DNA of 64,000 nt from a virus: positions 62,001 to 126,000 of IMG/VR virus record IMGVR_UViG_3300031857_000028, one strand, 5' to 3'. The position numbers and the translations under genes were made by a program. This document shows, piece after piece, positions 15,219 to 23,876 of this stretch. How positions within the stretch are numbered: position 1 is the stretch's first letter; each line of letters opens with the position of its first letter. The notes below the pieces were generated by a model that saw only the letters and a list, made by a program, of their open reading frames with translations, was not told the origin of the DNA and ran no database searches.

Positions 15219-17864
15219 TTATGCAGTTGGGAATGTTGCACCAGTTGGGAGAACATTGAAATCAAGGATAATGAATTCAGCTGTTCTTGTTGGCTGGAGA
15301 TAGAGTTGTCCGTAGAGGATATTTCTATCAATGATATCCGGTGTATTGTTGGTTTCATCCATAATTACCCGGAATGCAAACAATCCACTGCGTTCTTGTA
15401 CACTTGCCAAATATGGATTGACAATATTTAAGAAACGATTTCGTGTGGCTTCAACGTTTTGTTCGAACACAAGGTAACGTGAAACACTGGCGATATATTT
15501 CTTAACTGCAATTAATAGACGGCGAACGTTTACACGGTCAAGTGCCGAAGCACGACGTTGAAGTGTCTTCTGACCCCACACACAGATACCTTGTCCAGGG
15601 AACTGTGCAATTGGGTTGACCTTTCCTTCATACAACGTGTCTCTACTTGTTTGTGGAAGTCGTACCTTCACACCCACTGCACTTGCAATACCACCACGGT
15701 TCAAACCTGCTGGTGCAAACCATTCTGCGGCAATATTGTCATTGTATGCGTAGATTTCTGGAAGAATAACTGAAGGTGGTACCCAAATCAACTTATTGGT
15801 ATTGGTATCAATTACTCTCAACCACGGATAATAAGTTGCTGCATAGTTACTATCAATTTCTCCTGCCTTAGCAGTTGCACTTGCAATTGTTGCGTTTAAT
15901 CCAGTAGTATCCATGATATAGAAGCAATCACCGCGGTCTTCGCAGAGACTTAGTGCAGTATCAGCTACATACGAGTGGAAGTCGTAGATAACGCCGGGCA
16001 ATATCAAGAGATTGAAATCCCATTGATCTTGATTACTCAATGCTTGTAATGCTTTCTTATAAGCCTTTGAGCCCGGTGATGCTGCATTTGCAAGATTAAA
16101 TCCTTGTGAATTGGTTGGAACGATGTCACCACCCATCTTAATATCACGTGCTGGATTTAATCCATCAAATCCGCCTTGGAATGGTACCGAGAACTTACGG
16201 TATGCCAAGCTATCGTTGTCCAATGAAATTGATGCAGAGAATTGTAATGAAGAGCCACTTGGTACTTCATACAATGTCTCCAATGTAAACGATGAATTTG
16301 GAACATCTACTGTATTTTCTGGGTCTGGGATTGCCCCGAGATACGATGGATTTGTTCCTTCGTTATCTGCAAAGTTCCACCCATAGTAGAAACGCTTATC
16401 AACCGATTCTGTTGTATATCCTTGCACACTTCCGTTTCTCCAACGTGATGTTACCAACGATGGACTCGTTAATTGTGTATTAAGAACCGTAACAGTCGAT
16501 TCCACTGACCCAAACCCAAACGGTAGTGCAGTTGCTGGAATTACTGCATCCGACATTTGTACATACACGTACTGTGAACGATTTGGGAAATCGCCTTGAT
16601 AGTAACGTTCTGCGGTATTTGGGTCATCGTATGGAGCGCTATCACCAATTACACGTGCAATAAATTGCGGACTATCTGGATCTAACGTGAGGTTATCATA
16701 CTGTTCTAAGACTTCAATACGTGCATCAGTATCATCATAACGACGAATTAACATGGAGAACGTTCCCCATGGATTATCTACGTCATCACTCTTCTTCATA
16801 TTTAAGAACGATGCCTTAATTTCCTTATTTGCAAAATTACCATCACTTAATGTGTGAAGTTTGAACAAATCAATCTTTGCACCAGCAATTGTCTGTGATT
16901 GAATCCATGGCGTGTGCGCATTTGCAAATCCAACGTCTGTGAAATTCAATGCTGCACTGGATGTTTCTGCGTACATCGTTACTGCTGCAGTTTGTCCTGC
17001 ACTTGTCAATTGGTAAGTTACTGTATTTAACGTTCCACTGTTACTTGAACTTACGATGAATACCACGTTCGTTGATGAAACGGCTGTATATTGAGGAAGT
17101 AAGAGTGTTCCGAAATTAATTCCAGAGCCACTGACAGTTGCTTGACTTAATTTTGTTGTGTCAATATTTGTTAATGATGCAACAGGAACTACATACTTGG
17201 TAAGACTTCCCGTAGACACTCCCGTAGGAACATCTCCAGTAGCTAATGATTGTGATGCTACAGTCAATCCTGAAACTGTTTGTCCACCCGCAGTTGCTTC
17301 TGTAACGGATTCTGGGAAGATTGCATATACAAATGAATTCTTCGTGGTTACTGGATTTGTGCCCAACAAATCGCCGAAATATGCTGTAGACGTTTCAAGG
17401 GTTGTTAGTCCACTTTGACTTACTGCCGTTCCGCCATCTGCCACGATATTAACAGAAAAACTACCACCAGTTCCCGACACTGCAATTGATTCAATTGTAT
17501 TGCCGATACTACTTGGGTGAACTACCGCAAACAATTTCTTGCCCGATGAACCCGATACATAAATTAAGCCGGGGACCGTTGTATCGTTATTGTATCCTTC
17601 CGTTCCTAATACACGAACAATAGTTGCTACGCCTGATTCACGTAAATAATTTTTTACTGTAAGCCCAGTATAGTGATTCGCGTCGGCTTCACCAAAAAGG
17701 GTAACATATTCCTGCTGACTTCTTACAATTGTTGGGATAAACGCTGGACCTTTGGGTGTCGGTCCAATAAATGCGCCCCCAATTTCACTAATACCCTGGG
17801 TTAAGAAACTTAAGTCTCTTTCCCGTGTGAAAACTCCAGGGGAAACAATTCTTTCATTTGCCAT
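15219..17864 (-). CDS. 18: Contractile tail sheath protein (gp18-like)
   Basis: The protein has 881 residues, longer than T4 gp18 (659). The N-terminus ERIVSPGVFTRERDLSFL with IGGAFIGPTPKGPAF is the conserved sheath arm. The C-terminal core (GINPIAQFPGQGICVWGQKT-like region: VNPIAQFPGQGICVWGQKTL, then DRVNVRRLLIAVKKYI and the FRVIMDETNNTPDI strand) is the conserved contractile core. The extra length lies in the middle (about residues 150-330), where Ser/Thr/Gly-rich strands suggest inserted surface domains. The sheath shortens to drive the tube through the host envelope. The start has AGGAGG upstream, the strongest ribosome site in the region. A terminator follows. Confidence 0.97.
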   Translation of the reverse strand: MANERIVSPGVFTRERDLSFLTQGISEIGGAFIGPTPKGPAFIPTIVRSQQEYVTLFGEADANHYTGLTVKNYLRESGVATIVRVLGTEGYNNDTTVPGLIYVSGSSGKKLFAVVHPSSIGNTIESIAVSGTGGSFSVNIVADGGTAVSQSGLTTLETSTAYFGDLLGTNPVTTKNSFVYAIFPESVTEATAGGQTVSGLTVASQSLATGDVPTGVSTGSLTKYVVPVASLTNIDTTKLSQATVSGSGINFGTLLLPQYTAVSSTNVVFIVSSSNSGTLNTVTYQLTSAGQTAAVTMYAETSSAALNFTDVGFANAHTPWIQSQTIAGAKIDLFKLHTLSDGNFANKEIKASFLNMKKSDDVDNPWGTFSMLIRRYDDTDARIEVLEQYDNLTLDPDSPQFIARVIGDSAPYDDPNTAERYYQGDFPNRSQYVYVQMSDAVIPATALPFGFGSVESTVTVLNTQLTSPSLVTSRWRNGSVQGYTTESVDKRFYYGWNFADNEGTNPSYLGAIPDPENTVDVPNSSFTLETLYEVPSGSSLQFSASISLDNDSLAYRKFSVPFQGGFDGLNPARDIKMGGDIVPTNSQGFNLANAASPGSKAYKKALQALSNQDQWDFNLLILPGVIYDFHSYVADTALSLCEDRGDCFYIMDTTGLNATIASATAKAGEIDSNYAATYYPWLRVIDTNTNKLIWVPPSVILPEIYAYNDNIAAEWFAPAGLNRGGIASAVGVKVRLPQTSRDTLYEGKVNPIAQFPGQGICVWGQKTLQRRASALDRVNVRRLLIAVKKYIASVSRYLVFEQNVEATRNRFLNIVNPYLASVQERSGLFAFRVIMDETNNTPDIIDRNILYGQLYLQPTRTAEFIILDFNVLPTGATFPTA

Positions 17865-17887
17865 ACGAATCCTCCTAATGGGTTATA

Positions 17888-18148
17888 TTATTCTGTTATT
17901 TCACCAGTTTCTATGTTTATTGTACCGGTTCCATAAGTTTGCTGCAGTTTTTCAAATAAAACCCTTTCTTTTTCTTGAAATTCTTCAAATGCCTTTTCCT
18001 GCGATTCCAATTGTTGATGTGCTTCGTCAATTTGACGTTCTAACATTTTTTTACTTAGGTGCAATTCACCAATGGATGTTAGGACGGTAAATAACGATTC
18101 TTTAAGATTTTGAATCTCTGCAAAATCTTCTTCAGCAATTTTTTTCAT
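17888..18148 (-). CDS. Small coiled-coil protein between tail terminator and sheath
   Basis: The protein has 86 residues, almost wholly helical with heptad spacing from residue 5 to about 70 (EEDFAEIQNLKESLFTVL ... KKMLERQIDEAHQQLESQE), ending in a short YGTGTINIETGEITE tail. Small coiled-coil proteins occur at this place in other T4-like marine phages as I recall, with no assigned function. A chaperone or regulator for tail assembly is possible from position. RBS AAAGAGG precedes the ATG, and a TATTTATG octamer variant lies 30 nt upstream. Confidence 0.75.
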   Translation of the reverse strand: MKKIAEEDFAEIQNLKESLFTVLTSIGELHLSKKMLERQIDEAHQQLESQEKAFEEFQEKERVLFEKLQQTYGTGTINIETGEITE

Positions 18149-18178
18149 ATAAACCTCTTTTTAAAGTAGTATACATAT

Positions 18179-18186
18179 CATAAATA
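18179..18186 (-). promoter_or_regulatory. Candidate late promoter octamer, TATTTATG variant
   Basis: A 7-of-8 match to the recurring octamer lies 30 nt before the ATG at 18148, in an AT-only gap of 58 nt. Confidence 0.35.
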
Positions 18187-18206
18187 TATAAAAAATATTC
18201 AAAACA

Positions 18207-19001
18207 TCACTTATTATTTGAGCTTACCAAAGATTCCGTGTCGAATACCACTTTTTTGGGTGAATATGCCAATCGACTTGTAAGTTGACGATTTCCGTTT
18301 TTATCCAACGCACTCTGAGGTAGTACATATGCCTTAACGTCTATAGTAAACTTACTACGGACCAATCTTGCCGCATTTGCAGGTAGATCAGTTATTTGTT
18401 CGAATTGATTAATCTTTGCTTTGAATTTAAAATTATTATCATTACCCCAGTATTCGTTACTTTCAAACGAAATATTTTCAACTACCTTATTCATTTGTTC
18501 CATAAATTCTGTCCAGATTAAACCTTCATAGGTTATATCGTAATAATCTGGAATTGATGTGACTTGATATCGTTCACTCGGTCGTACGCCATTTATTACG
18601 GCAAATCGGTCATACACGTTACGAGAATTCCAGCCCGTTTTAAACAAATATGTTTGATATTTGTTGGTTGGATTGTTTATGGCATTCTCCTTCATTCCCG
18701 TTCTACGAATCATCATAATTGGTAATTGAATCATTCCATTTGCATCACGTAATGCGCCATCAATTTGCGCACTTTTCCAACGCTCTGGATTACCATACAT
18801 TACTGGTACTTGAATTTGTTTTTTGTTCTGTGTTACAATTGGTTTTACTTTTGTTTGTAGGTATTTTATGATTGCCGTGTCAATTGTCTCCAAACCTATT
18901 GAAACAGGCGTACTATCTCCCTCATCAGATTTGGTATCATACCCTCTGTTTTGTCGTTGTGGGAGTATTATATTATTTCTATTAAAATTAGGAGCGGTCA
19001 T
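18207..19001 (-). CDS. 15: Tail terminator / sheath stabiliser (gp15-like)
   Basis: The protein has 264 residues, close to T4 gp15 (272). The order of landmarks matches my recollection of gp15: a beta-strand with VPVMYGNPERWKSAQ, then LPIMMIRRTG, then the segment YYDITYEGLIWTEFMEQMNK. After this come a Gly-Asn-Asp turn and a charged strand (WGNDNNFKFKAKI), and a final strand VDVKAYVLPQ-type (TIDVKAYVLPQSALD). In T4, gp15 caps the finished tail and joins it to the neck. The start codon overlaps the stop of the gp14-like gene by 4 nt (ATGA), which supports coupled translation. Confidence 0.65.
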   Translation of the reverse strand: MTAPNFNRNNIILPQRQNRGYDTKSDEGDSTPVSIGLETIDTAIIKYLQTKVKPIVTQNKKQIQVPVMYGNPERWKSAQIDGALRDANGMIQLPIMMIRRTGMKENAINNPTNKYQTYLFKTGWNSRNVYDRFAVINGVRPSERYQVTSIPDYYDITYEGLIWTEFMEQMNKVVENISFESNEYWGNDNNFKFKAKINQFEQITDLPANAARLVRSKFTIDVKAYVLPQSALDKNGNRQLTSRLAYSPKKVVFDTESLVSSNNK

Positions 19002-19459
19002 ATGTGTGTTTCCTCAATATTAAACTCGGTTTTGCGAGTCAAGTGACATTCACACAATACAGTTTGATTATATTCGGGTCTAGATGCAATCAATTGCGCT
19101 TCATTTACGTTATTTATACCATAAAAATTATTATTATATTTTATAACGTCACCCACTTCTGGGTACACATCAACGTCGGCTAACAATTTTTTTACAAATC
19201 TAAATTCTACATCGGCCTGTTTTATGTTGTATCCAAAACCATCTTCGGTTTCTGCCGTTTTTTTCGGATACTTGATTAATGCATTTAAACTAATTCCTTT
19301 GTACGTTGGTTTTTCCGATGACTCTCCGTAAATATTTACTTTAACGATGTCATTGATAATTTTGTATAAAATGACTTCAACGTCAATCAAGTCAACGATA
19401 ATTTCCCTATTTATATGTTGAAAAAAGTCAAAGTCTCTCGTAGAAACAAAAATTGGCAT
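18998..19459 (-). CDS. 14: Neck / head-completion protein (gp14-like)
   Basis: The protein has 153 residues. The C-terminal half has the pattern of head-closure proteins: VEFRFVKKLLADVDVYPEVG, DVIKYNNNFYGINNVNEAQ and a closing strand QTVLCECHLTR. It lies between a gp13-like and a gp15-like gene, as gp14 does in T4. T4 gp14 is larger (256 residues), so this is a short form or a different head-closure protein with the same job. Position and pattern together support a neck role; the exact T4 equivalence is inferred. Confidence 0.55.
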   Translation of the reverse strand: MPIFVSTRDFDFFQHINREIIVDLIDVEVILYKIINDIVKVNIYGESSEKPTYKGISLNALIKYPKKTAETEDGFGYNIKQADVEFRFVKKLLADVDVYPEVGDVIKYNNNFYGINNVNEAQLIASRPEYNQTVLCECHLTRKTEFNIEETHI

Positions 19460-19469
19460 AAACTATCTC

Positions 19470-20636
19470 TTATAAGATGTATATTGGAACAGGAACGTGT
19501 TGGAATATCTTATTCATTGACTCTACGCTTTCTAATTGCTTTTTCAACTGCATTTGATATCCCGTCTGTTCTAATGTTTCACGGATTTCATCGATTAACA
19601 ACTTTTTTTCTTGTTCGGCTTCACGGCGCAGAGTTTCTCCATCCAGACGAATTTGAGCTTCTGGGATTGGGATGTGTTCGTATTTTGACCGAATAAGTCC
19701 CAACAATTCTTTTGCTAATGCCAATGTGTAACGATAAATCCACAAACGTCCCATCTGATTAATGTTTCCATACTGAATATTATCATACGGGATATTTGAA
19801 AAGTCGGATACTACACTATTTTCTGAGCCCGACTGTAATACTCCTGCTCCAGACATTTTATCGTCCACCACCATATAATCAAACCAGACGATTGTATCTT
19901 TCGTAAAGATTGGCGAAAATCTAACGATATTGTTTGCTATACTAAAACTATACTGACTCTTACGAATCATATCGTTGATTTCAATTGCTTGAATACGAAG
20001 AAGGTCTTCGTATGCTGGCATCATTACGAAGGTTACCGGTGGTGAGTACCCATCAAATCCAAATTCACTCATAAGATTGGTTAACCCAAGACCCGTTGTT
20101 GCAAATGGGTCATAGTACCGAGCAATCGCAGGTGGCATATTATGATATATTTTTCTGATTTCAATTGTCTTTCCACTTTCACTTACATCTGCCCACAATG
20201 TTTTTAAATCATATGCCTGTTGATAGGCAGTTGCTTTAATATATCCTTTTTTCATAGAAACGTTTCCACCACTCTCAGCTTCTGTACCATAGTGTGCCGA
20301 CAATTTTACAAGTTGTGGAAGTGGACTACTTACAATATTACGTTGTGTTATATTTTGAGAGGTACTCATTCCTTGTACTGCCAGCATATATTCACGTGCA
20401 TTAAACTGATTCACTTGATTACTATATGTGGTAATGGCTTCTTCAAAACAAGCGTAAATTTGTTTATGTGTAAGTTCTACGTCAACCACAGGATATCCCA
20501 ATCTACGTGCCACAAATGTGGCCAATTGTGGTCCTTCCGTTTGGAATTCTACATCGTTATCATAAAATCCAAATGGTGTGAGATTATACGGATTTACTGG
20601 GTTTTCTTCAAAAACAATCGGTTCACGGTTTTGCAT
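19470..20636 (-). CDS. 13: Neck protein (gp13-like)
   Basis: The protein has 388 residues (T4 gp13 has 309). The N-terminal third has the region of neck proteins with a DVELTHKQIYACFEEAITTY helix, followed by AREYMLAVQG. The C-terminal third has MGRLWIYRYTLALAKELLG, LIRSKYEHIPIP and a long charged helix. In T4, gp13 forms the neck ring that closes the filled head. The gene is set apart from the capsid gene by a strong terminator and has its own TATTTATA octamer 23 nt upstream and a GAGGG ribosome site. Gene order (capsid, then gp13, gp14 and gp15) differs from T4. Confidence 0.6.
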   Translation of the reverse strand: MQNREPIVFEENPVNPYNLTPFGFYDNDVEFQTEGPQLATFVARRLGYPVVDVELTHKQIYACFEEAITTYSNQVNQFNAREYMLAVQGMSTSQNITQRNIVSSPLPQLVKLSAHYGTEAESGGNVSMKKGYIKATAYQQAYDLKTLWADVSESGKTIEIRKIYHNMPPAIARYYDPFATTGLGLTNLMSEFGFDGYSPPVTFVMMPAYEDLLRIQAIEINDMIRKSQYSFSIANNIVRFSPIFTKDTIVWFDYMVVDDKMSGAGVLQSGSENSVVSDFSNIPYDNIQYGNINQMGRLWIYRYTLALAKELLGLIRSKYEHIPIPEAQIRLDGETLRREAEQEKKLLIDEIRETLEQTGYQMQLKKQLESVESMNKIFQHVPVPIYIL

Positions 20637-20659
20637 AAAAGCCCTCTATTAGAGACATA

Positions 20660-20667
20660 TATAAATA
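20660..20667 (-). promoter_or_regulatory. Candidate late promoter octamer TATTTATA
   Basis: A perfect octamer lies 23 nt before the ATG at 20636, just downstream of the capsid terminator, where a fresh promoter is needed. Confidence 0.55.
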
Positions 20668-20684
20668 TCAAATTATTTACTATA

Positions 20685-20714
20685 AAAATAAAAAGGGTGA
20701 CCCGAAGGTCACCC
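20685..20714 (-). terminator. Strong terminator after the major capsid gene
   Basis: The coding strand reads GGGTGACC-TTCG-GGTCACCC followed by TTTTTATTTTTAT (stem 20695-20702 / 20707-20714). This is a perfect 8-bp stem with a UUCG tetraloop and a U-run, 31 nt past the capsid stop codon. Confidence 0.92.
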
Positions 20715-20745
20715 AATTTATTTTTTACGTTACGAAAAAATCGTA

Positions 20746-22356
20746 TTAGACGAGTGCAAGCTTGTCGATGTAGATCTTTGCGAAGAATTCCGGACGGACA
20801 ATCTTCTTGGCATAACGTGTCATCACGCCACGGCGTGGTGTGAAGTTTGCTGGGTCGTACACAAGTGGTGTCATGATTAATGGAATGTATGGGGCATAGA
20901 CTGCACCAGTTTCCAAGAACTGATTGCCACGGAAGCCCATGAGCATTACGTTTTCCGTCATGTATGGGTTCTTGTATACGGTGAAGCGGTTCTGGAATGA
21001 ACCAATCTTCGTGATACCGGCTGCAAATTCCATCTTGTCACCATCTGTTCCGGCTGCAAAGCCAGGGATGGTTTCAAGAATTGTTGCAACTGTTGGTGAA
21101 ACAACTGCAAAGTTTGCACCACCACGCATTGTAAGTTGGTGAATACGGTTTGACACCTTTTGCATCTTCTGACCAAGTGTTTGGTACCAGGTCATGTTTG
21201 TCCATGCTGTTCCCGTGAAGGATGAAGCTTGGAAGTTTGAACCGTTCCATACTGAACCAATTTCTGCTGACCAGAAATCAACCGTTGGTGCTGCGTTGAT
21301 TAACATGTCAAGGATTTCAAGGTCAATTTCCATTGCAACATAGTCTGACAACATACTTGTCAATTCTGCTTCTGCATCAACTGAGTGGTATGCGTTCAAG
21401 TCTTGTGCAAGTTCTGGTGACCATACTGCCTTCAACTTACGTGTCTTGGCAACGATGGTTTCACTCTTGAGTTCCAAATCAATTTCTGGAATGTTGAGGT
21501 CTGTACCGTCATCCAATCCCGTACCTGCTGCCGAACCACGAATTGGGTCACGATCTTCGAAGTCACCACGAGCTGTGTCAACCGGTTGCTTACTGAATTG
21601 TACACTCGTAAGTGTCTTGCCTGACGCCACTGCCGTGTTAACGACGAATGTGATGTTTGTTCCATCATACTTGGTGAATTCAGGTAATACTAATGATGCA
21701 AAATCAACTCCTGAACCACTTGGTACGAATGAACGAATTGCCAAGTAGTCTGGGTTTGCAAATGCAGTCTTTGCAACAACGAACTTGGAAAGACTTCCAG
21801 TTGCTACGAATGCATCATTATAGTTAACATCGGCAAATGATGCAGATGCTGCTGATACTGATACCGTATTTGACGTTGCATTGTTGATGGTATAACCAAA
21901 ACGACCTGCACCATACAAACCACCCGTGTTCGTGTTACCGAATCCGCCCCATGTTGAAGCAGCTGCAGTACCATAAAGTGATTCGTTTGCTACCTGTCCG
22001 TTACGTGTACTTCCGTACTTGAAGTCCATGTAGAAAACCAACCCTGCTGGGAGGTTCATTGGTTGTACTGAAACGAAGTTCTTTGCTGCAATTGAACCGA
22101 AGACCTTACGAACTAATGGAAGTGCTACACCGGCCCATTGTTCGCCGGTTGCACCGGCTTGGTTGGTCTTACTGTTTTCTTGGAGAAGTTGTGTTGCTTG
22201 GTTTTCAAGCATCACAGCCATACCCTGCTTTTCATATCCCTTCAAGCCTTCCAAAAGGCCTGAACGTTCCCACTTACCTGCCAATTTACGGGTTTGGTCA
22301 ATCACATGCTTGTGAGCTGTTCCCGCTTCGTTAATAAAATCTTGTACATCTGACAT
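20746..22356 (-). CDS. 23: Major capsid protein (gp23-like)
   Basis: The protein has 536 residues, close to T4 gp23 (521). The N-terminal region GKWERSGLLEGLKGYEKQGM with AVMLENQATQLLQEN is the delta-domain of this family. LLQE|NS fits the (L/I)xE rule for cutting by the gp21 protease, as T4 gp23 is cut at residue 65. The body has the HK97-fold landmarks VRKVFGSIAAKNFVSVQPMN, LELKSETIVAKTRKLKAVW and YIPLIMTPLVYDPANFTPRR. An insertion of about 100 residues (about 120-235, Ser/Gly/Ala-rich) may be a surface domain. RBS CAGGAG precedes the ATG. The capsid gene follows the scaffold gene as in T4, and a strong terminator ends the transcript. Confidence 0.97.
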   Translation of the reverse strand: MSDVQDFINEAGTAHKHVIDQTRKLAGKWERSGLLEGLKGYEKQGMAVMLENQATQLLQENSKTNQAGATGEQWAGVALPLVRKVFGSIAAKNFVSVQPMNLPAGLVFYMDFKYGSTRNGQVANESLYGTAAASTWGGFGNTNTGGLYGAGRFGYTINNATSNTVSVSAASASFADVNYNDAFVATGSLSKFVVAKTAFANPDYLAIRSFVPSGSGVDFASLVLPEFTKYDGTNITFVVNTAVASGKTLTSVQFSKQPVDTARGDFEDRDPIRGSAAGTGLDDGTDLNIPEIDLELKSETIVAKTRKLKAVWSPELAQDLNAYHSVDAEAELTSMLSDYVAMEIDLEILDMLINAAPTVDFWSAEIGSVWNGSNFQASSFTGTAWTNMTWYQTLGQKMQKVSNRIHQLTMRGGANFAVVSPTVATILETIPGFAAGTDGDKMEFAAGITKIGSFQNRFTVYKNPYMTENVMLMGFRGNQFLETGAVYAPYIPLIMTPLVYDPANFTPRRGVMTRYAKKIVRPEFFAKIYIDKLALV

Positions 22357-22375
22357 AATTTATATCTCCTGTATA

Positions 22376-23536
22376 TTAGATAATTCCTGCGAGTTCTTGT
22401 AGACGACGAGCTACCGTGTTTTCAACGATAACTTCTTTCTTTGGTGCTGTACTTGGGGTTACTTTTGAAGCAAACCCTTCAGTAACAACTTTCTTACGTG
22501 ATGATGCAAATGTCTTAGCTGCAGTTGAAAGATTTTCAACAAGTGCCGCATAAACAAGTTTCACTTCACGAACATTTGTTGCACGGTCAAATGATTCAAC
22601 AATACGAATCTTTTGTTCGTTAGTTAGACCTTCCTTACGGAAAATCTTGTTTGTGAAGAGTAACTTTGAGTTTAATAAGTTAACTTCTTGTAGGCGTTCA
22701 CGTAGGGTATTAATGACCGAACGATGTTGTGCCAATTCTTTCTTGAGTTCCGCAAGTTTAGCAGCCATTTCGGTTGATTTGTTCATGTCTTTAGCATGTC
22801 CCATGCCAGCGGCATGTTGTTCTTCATCATCGGCTTCAAGTTCTGCAAGAATTTCTTCAAGATCAATCTCTTGTTCATCATCCGCCATTTCTTCGCCAGA
22901 TTCCTCTGTTGTAGGAGCCTTTCCGAATTTTGAAACGTCGGATTCTTTCTTTCCATAACCTTCAGTTTTTGCTGGTACCTTAGGTGCGGCCGGTGCTTCT
23001 TCTTCACCTTCTTCCTCACCCTCTTCCTCACCTTCTTCTTCACCTGCATGTTCGGCTTCTGCAAGACGAGCAATATCTTCTTCTAATTCTTTGATAACTT
23101 CGTCAAGGTCGAAATCACTTTCTGACCAGTCATCATACCAGTCAGTATGGCTATCATCGACGTTTTCACCTCCATCACCGATAGCTGAAGTGTCAAATGA
23201 ATCATCTGACGGTTCCTTGTTGTCACCCGTTCCAACCGTTGATGAATCTGCTGGGAAGTCACTACCACCCTTTGCTTCTGCATCCTGGAATGGGAGTTCC
23301 TTTGCGGCTTCATCAGTTGGTTCTTCTGCACCAAATGATTCCTTCTTGATATCATCCGTTTCTTCTTTTTCTTCGCCTTCCATTGCTTCCACACGAAGAC
23401 GGCGCGCAATCATTTCACGAATTTGTGGGGTAATTGCTTCTTCTAATACGAGCTTTGCATTTGCGACAGCCGTTTCACGAACTGCTTCTGCGTCTGCAAT
23501 GGCTTGTTTTAAAAGATTGTTGGTAATCTTTGCCAT
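22376..23536 (-). CDS. 22: Prohead core scaffold protein (gp22-like)
   Basis: The protein has 386 residues. It is very acidic in the middle, with Glu/Gly runs at about residues 165-180 and a long acidic stretch at about 50-160. It is helical at both ends, with a C-terminal coiled coil (AAKLAELKKELAQHRSVI, then INTLRERLQEVNLL) and a conserved-looking end VARRLQELAGII. This composition and its place just before the capsid gene identify the scaffold around which the prohead forms and which is later degraded by the protease. It is longer than T4 gp22 (269) because of the acidic middle. The 124-nt leader has a short hairpin and a TATTTATT octamer variant. Confidence 0.85.
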   Translation of the reverse strand: MAKITNNLLKQAIADAEAVRETAVANAKLVLEEAITPQIREMIARRLRVEAMEGEEKEETDDIKKESFGAEEPTDEAAKELPFQDAEAKGGSDFPADSSTVGTGDNKEPSDDSFDTSAIGDGGENVDDSHTDWYDDWSESDFDLDEVIKELEEDIARLAEAEHAGEEEGEEEGEEEGEEEAPAAPKVPAKTEGYGKKESDVSKFGKAPTTEESGEEMADDEQEIDLEEILAELEADDEEQHAAGMGHAKDMNKSTEMAAKLAELKKELAQHRSVINTLRERLQEVNLLNSKLLFTNKIFRKEGLTNEQKIRIVESFDRATNVREVKLVYAALVENLSTAAKTFASSRKKVVTEGFASKVTPSTAPKKEVIVENTVARRLQELAGII

Positions 23537-23561
23537 ATTGTAATACTCCTGTAAGGAATGA

Positions 23562-23581
23562 AACAGATATTCTCATCTGTT
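23562..23581 (-). other. Short hairpin in the scaffold mRNA leader
   Basis: AACAGAT (23562-23568) pairs with ATCTGTT (23575-23581) around a 6-nt loop, about 26 nt before the scaffold ATG and just upstream of its CAGGAG ribosome site. No U-run follows on the coding strand, so it is not a typical terminator. It might stabilise the scaffold-capsid mRNA. Confidence 0.4.
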
Positions 23582-23631
23582 ATTTTGGATATAAAAATTC
23601 CCACCAATATTGAACATTAGTGTTTCACTAT

Positions 23632-23639
23632 AATAAATA
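23632..23639 (-). promoter_or_regulatory. Candidate late promoter octamer, TATTTATT variant
   Basis: A 7-of-8 match lies 95 nt before the scaffold ATG in the 23537-23660 gap, placed to drive scaffold and capsid together. It is further from the start than most other copies. Confidence 0.35.
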
Positions 23640-23660
23640 TATTACTAATTCTCAAAAATA

Positions 23661-23876
23661 TCAATTATCGTAATGTTTTTGTCGTGCGGCTCTACGTTCT
23701 TCACGTTTTCTACGACGAAGTGCCTCTTGACTCTTAAATTTTTTCTTTTTTGATGGTTTTAAGAAATGTTCTCTGTTTTTTAACTCCTGCATAATTTCAG
23801 ATTTCTTAACCATCTTGGTGAATTGTTTTAATGCTTTATTCAATTCATCCTTGCCATCGTTAACTTTAATAAACAT
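23661..23876 (-). CDS. rpsU: Ribosomal protein bS21
   Basis: The protein has 71 residues. It matches bS21 along its length: MFIKVNDGKDELNKALKQF, then the EIMQELKNREHFLKPS core, and a Lys/Arg-rich tail (ALRRRKREERRAARQK) that binds 16S rRNA. In bacteria bS21 sits near the anti-Shine-Dalgarno end of the small subunit and affects initiation. Phage copies of bS21 are known from metagenomic and pelagic phages and are thought to bias host ribosomes toward phage mRNA. The ATG directly abuts the TAA of the HAD gene, with AAGGAAGG upstream. Finding it between head-protease and scaffold genes suggests late expression. Confidence 0.9.
   Translation of the reverse strand: MFIKVNDGKDELNKALKQFTKMVKKSEIMQELKNREHFLKPSKKKKFKSQEALRRRKREERRAARQKHYDN

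Noticed and set aside
19405-19420. TATAAATA on the coding strand, the true T4 late promoter form
   Set aside because: It lies inside the start of the gp14-like coding sequence, encodes the residues HINR, and has no downstream start at a suitable distance.
20220-20843. A 207-codon open frame on the plus strand
   Set aside because: It lies opposite the gp13-like gene and the capsid terminator, has a composition typical of an antisense frame (many Cys, His, Ile), and has no ribosome site or family match.
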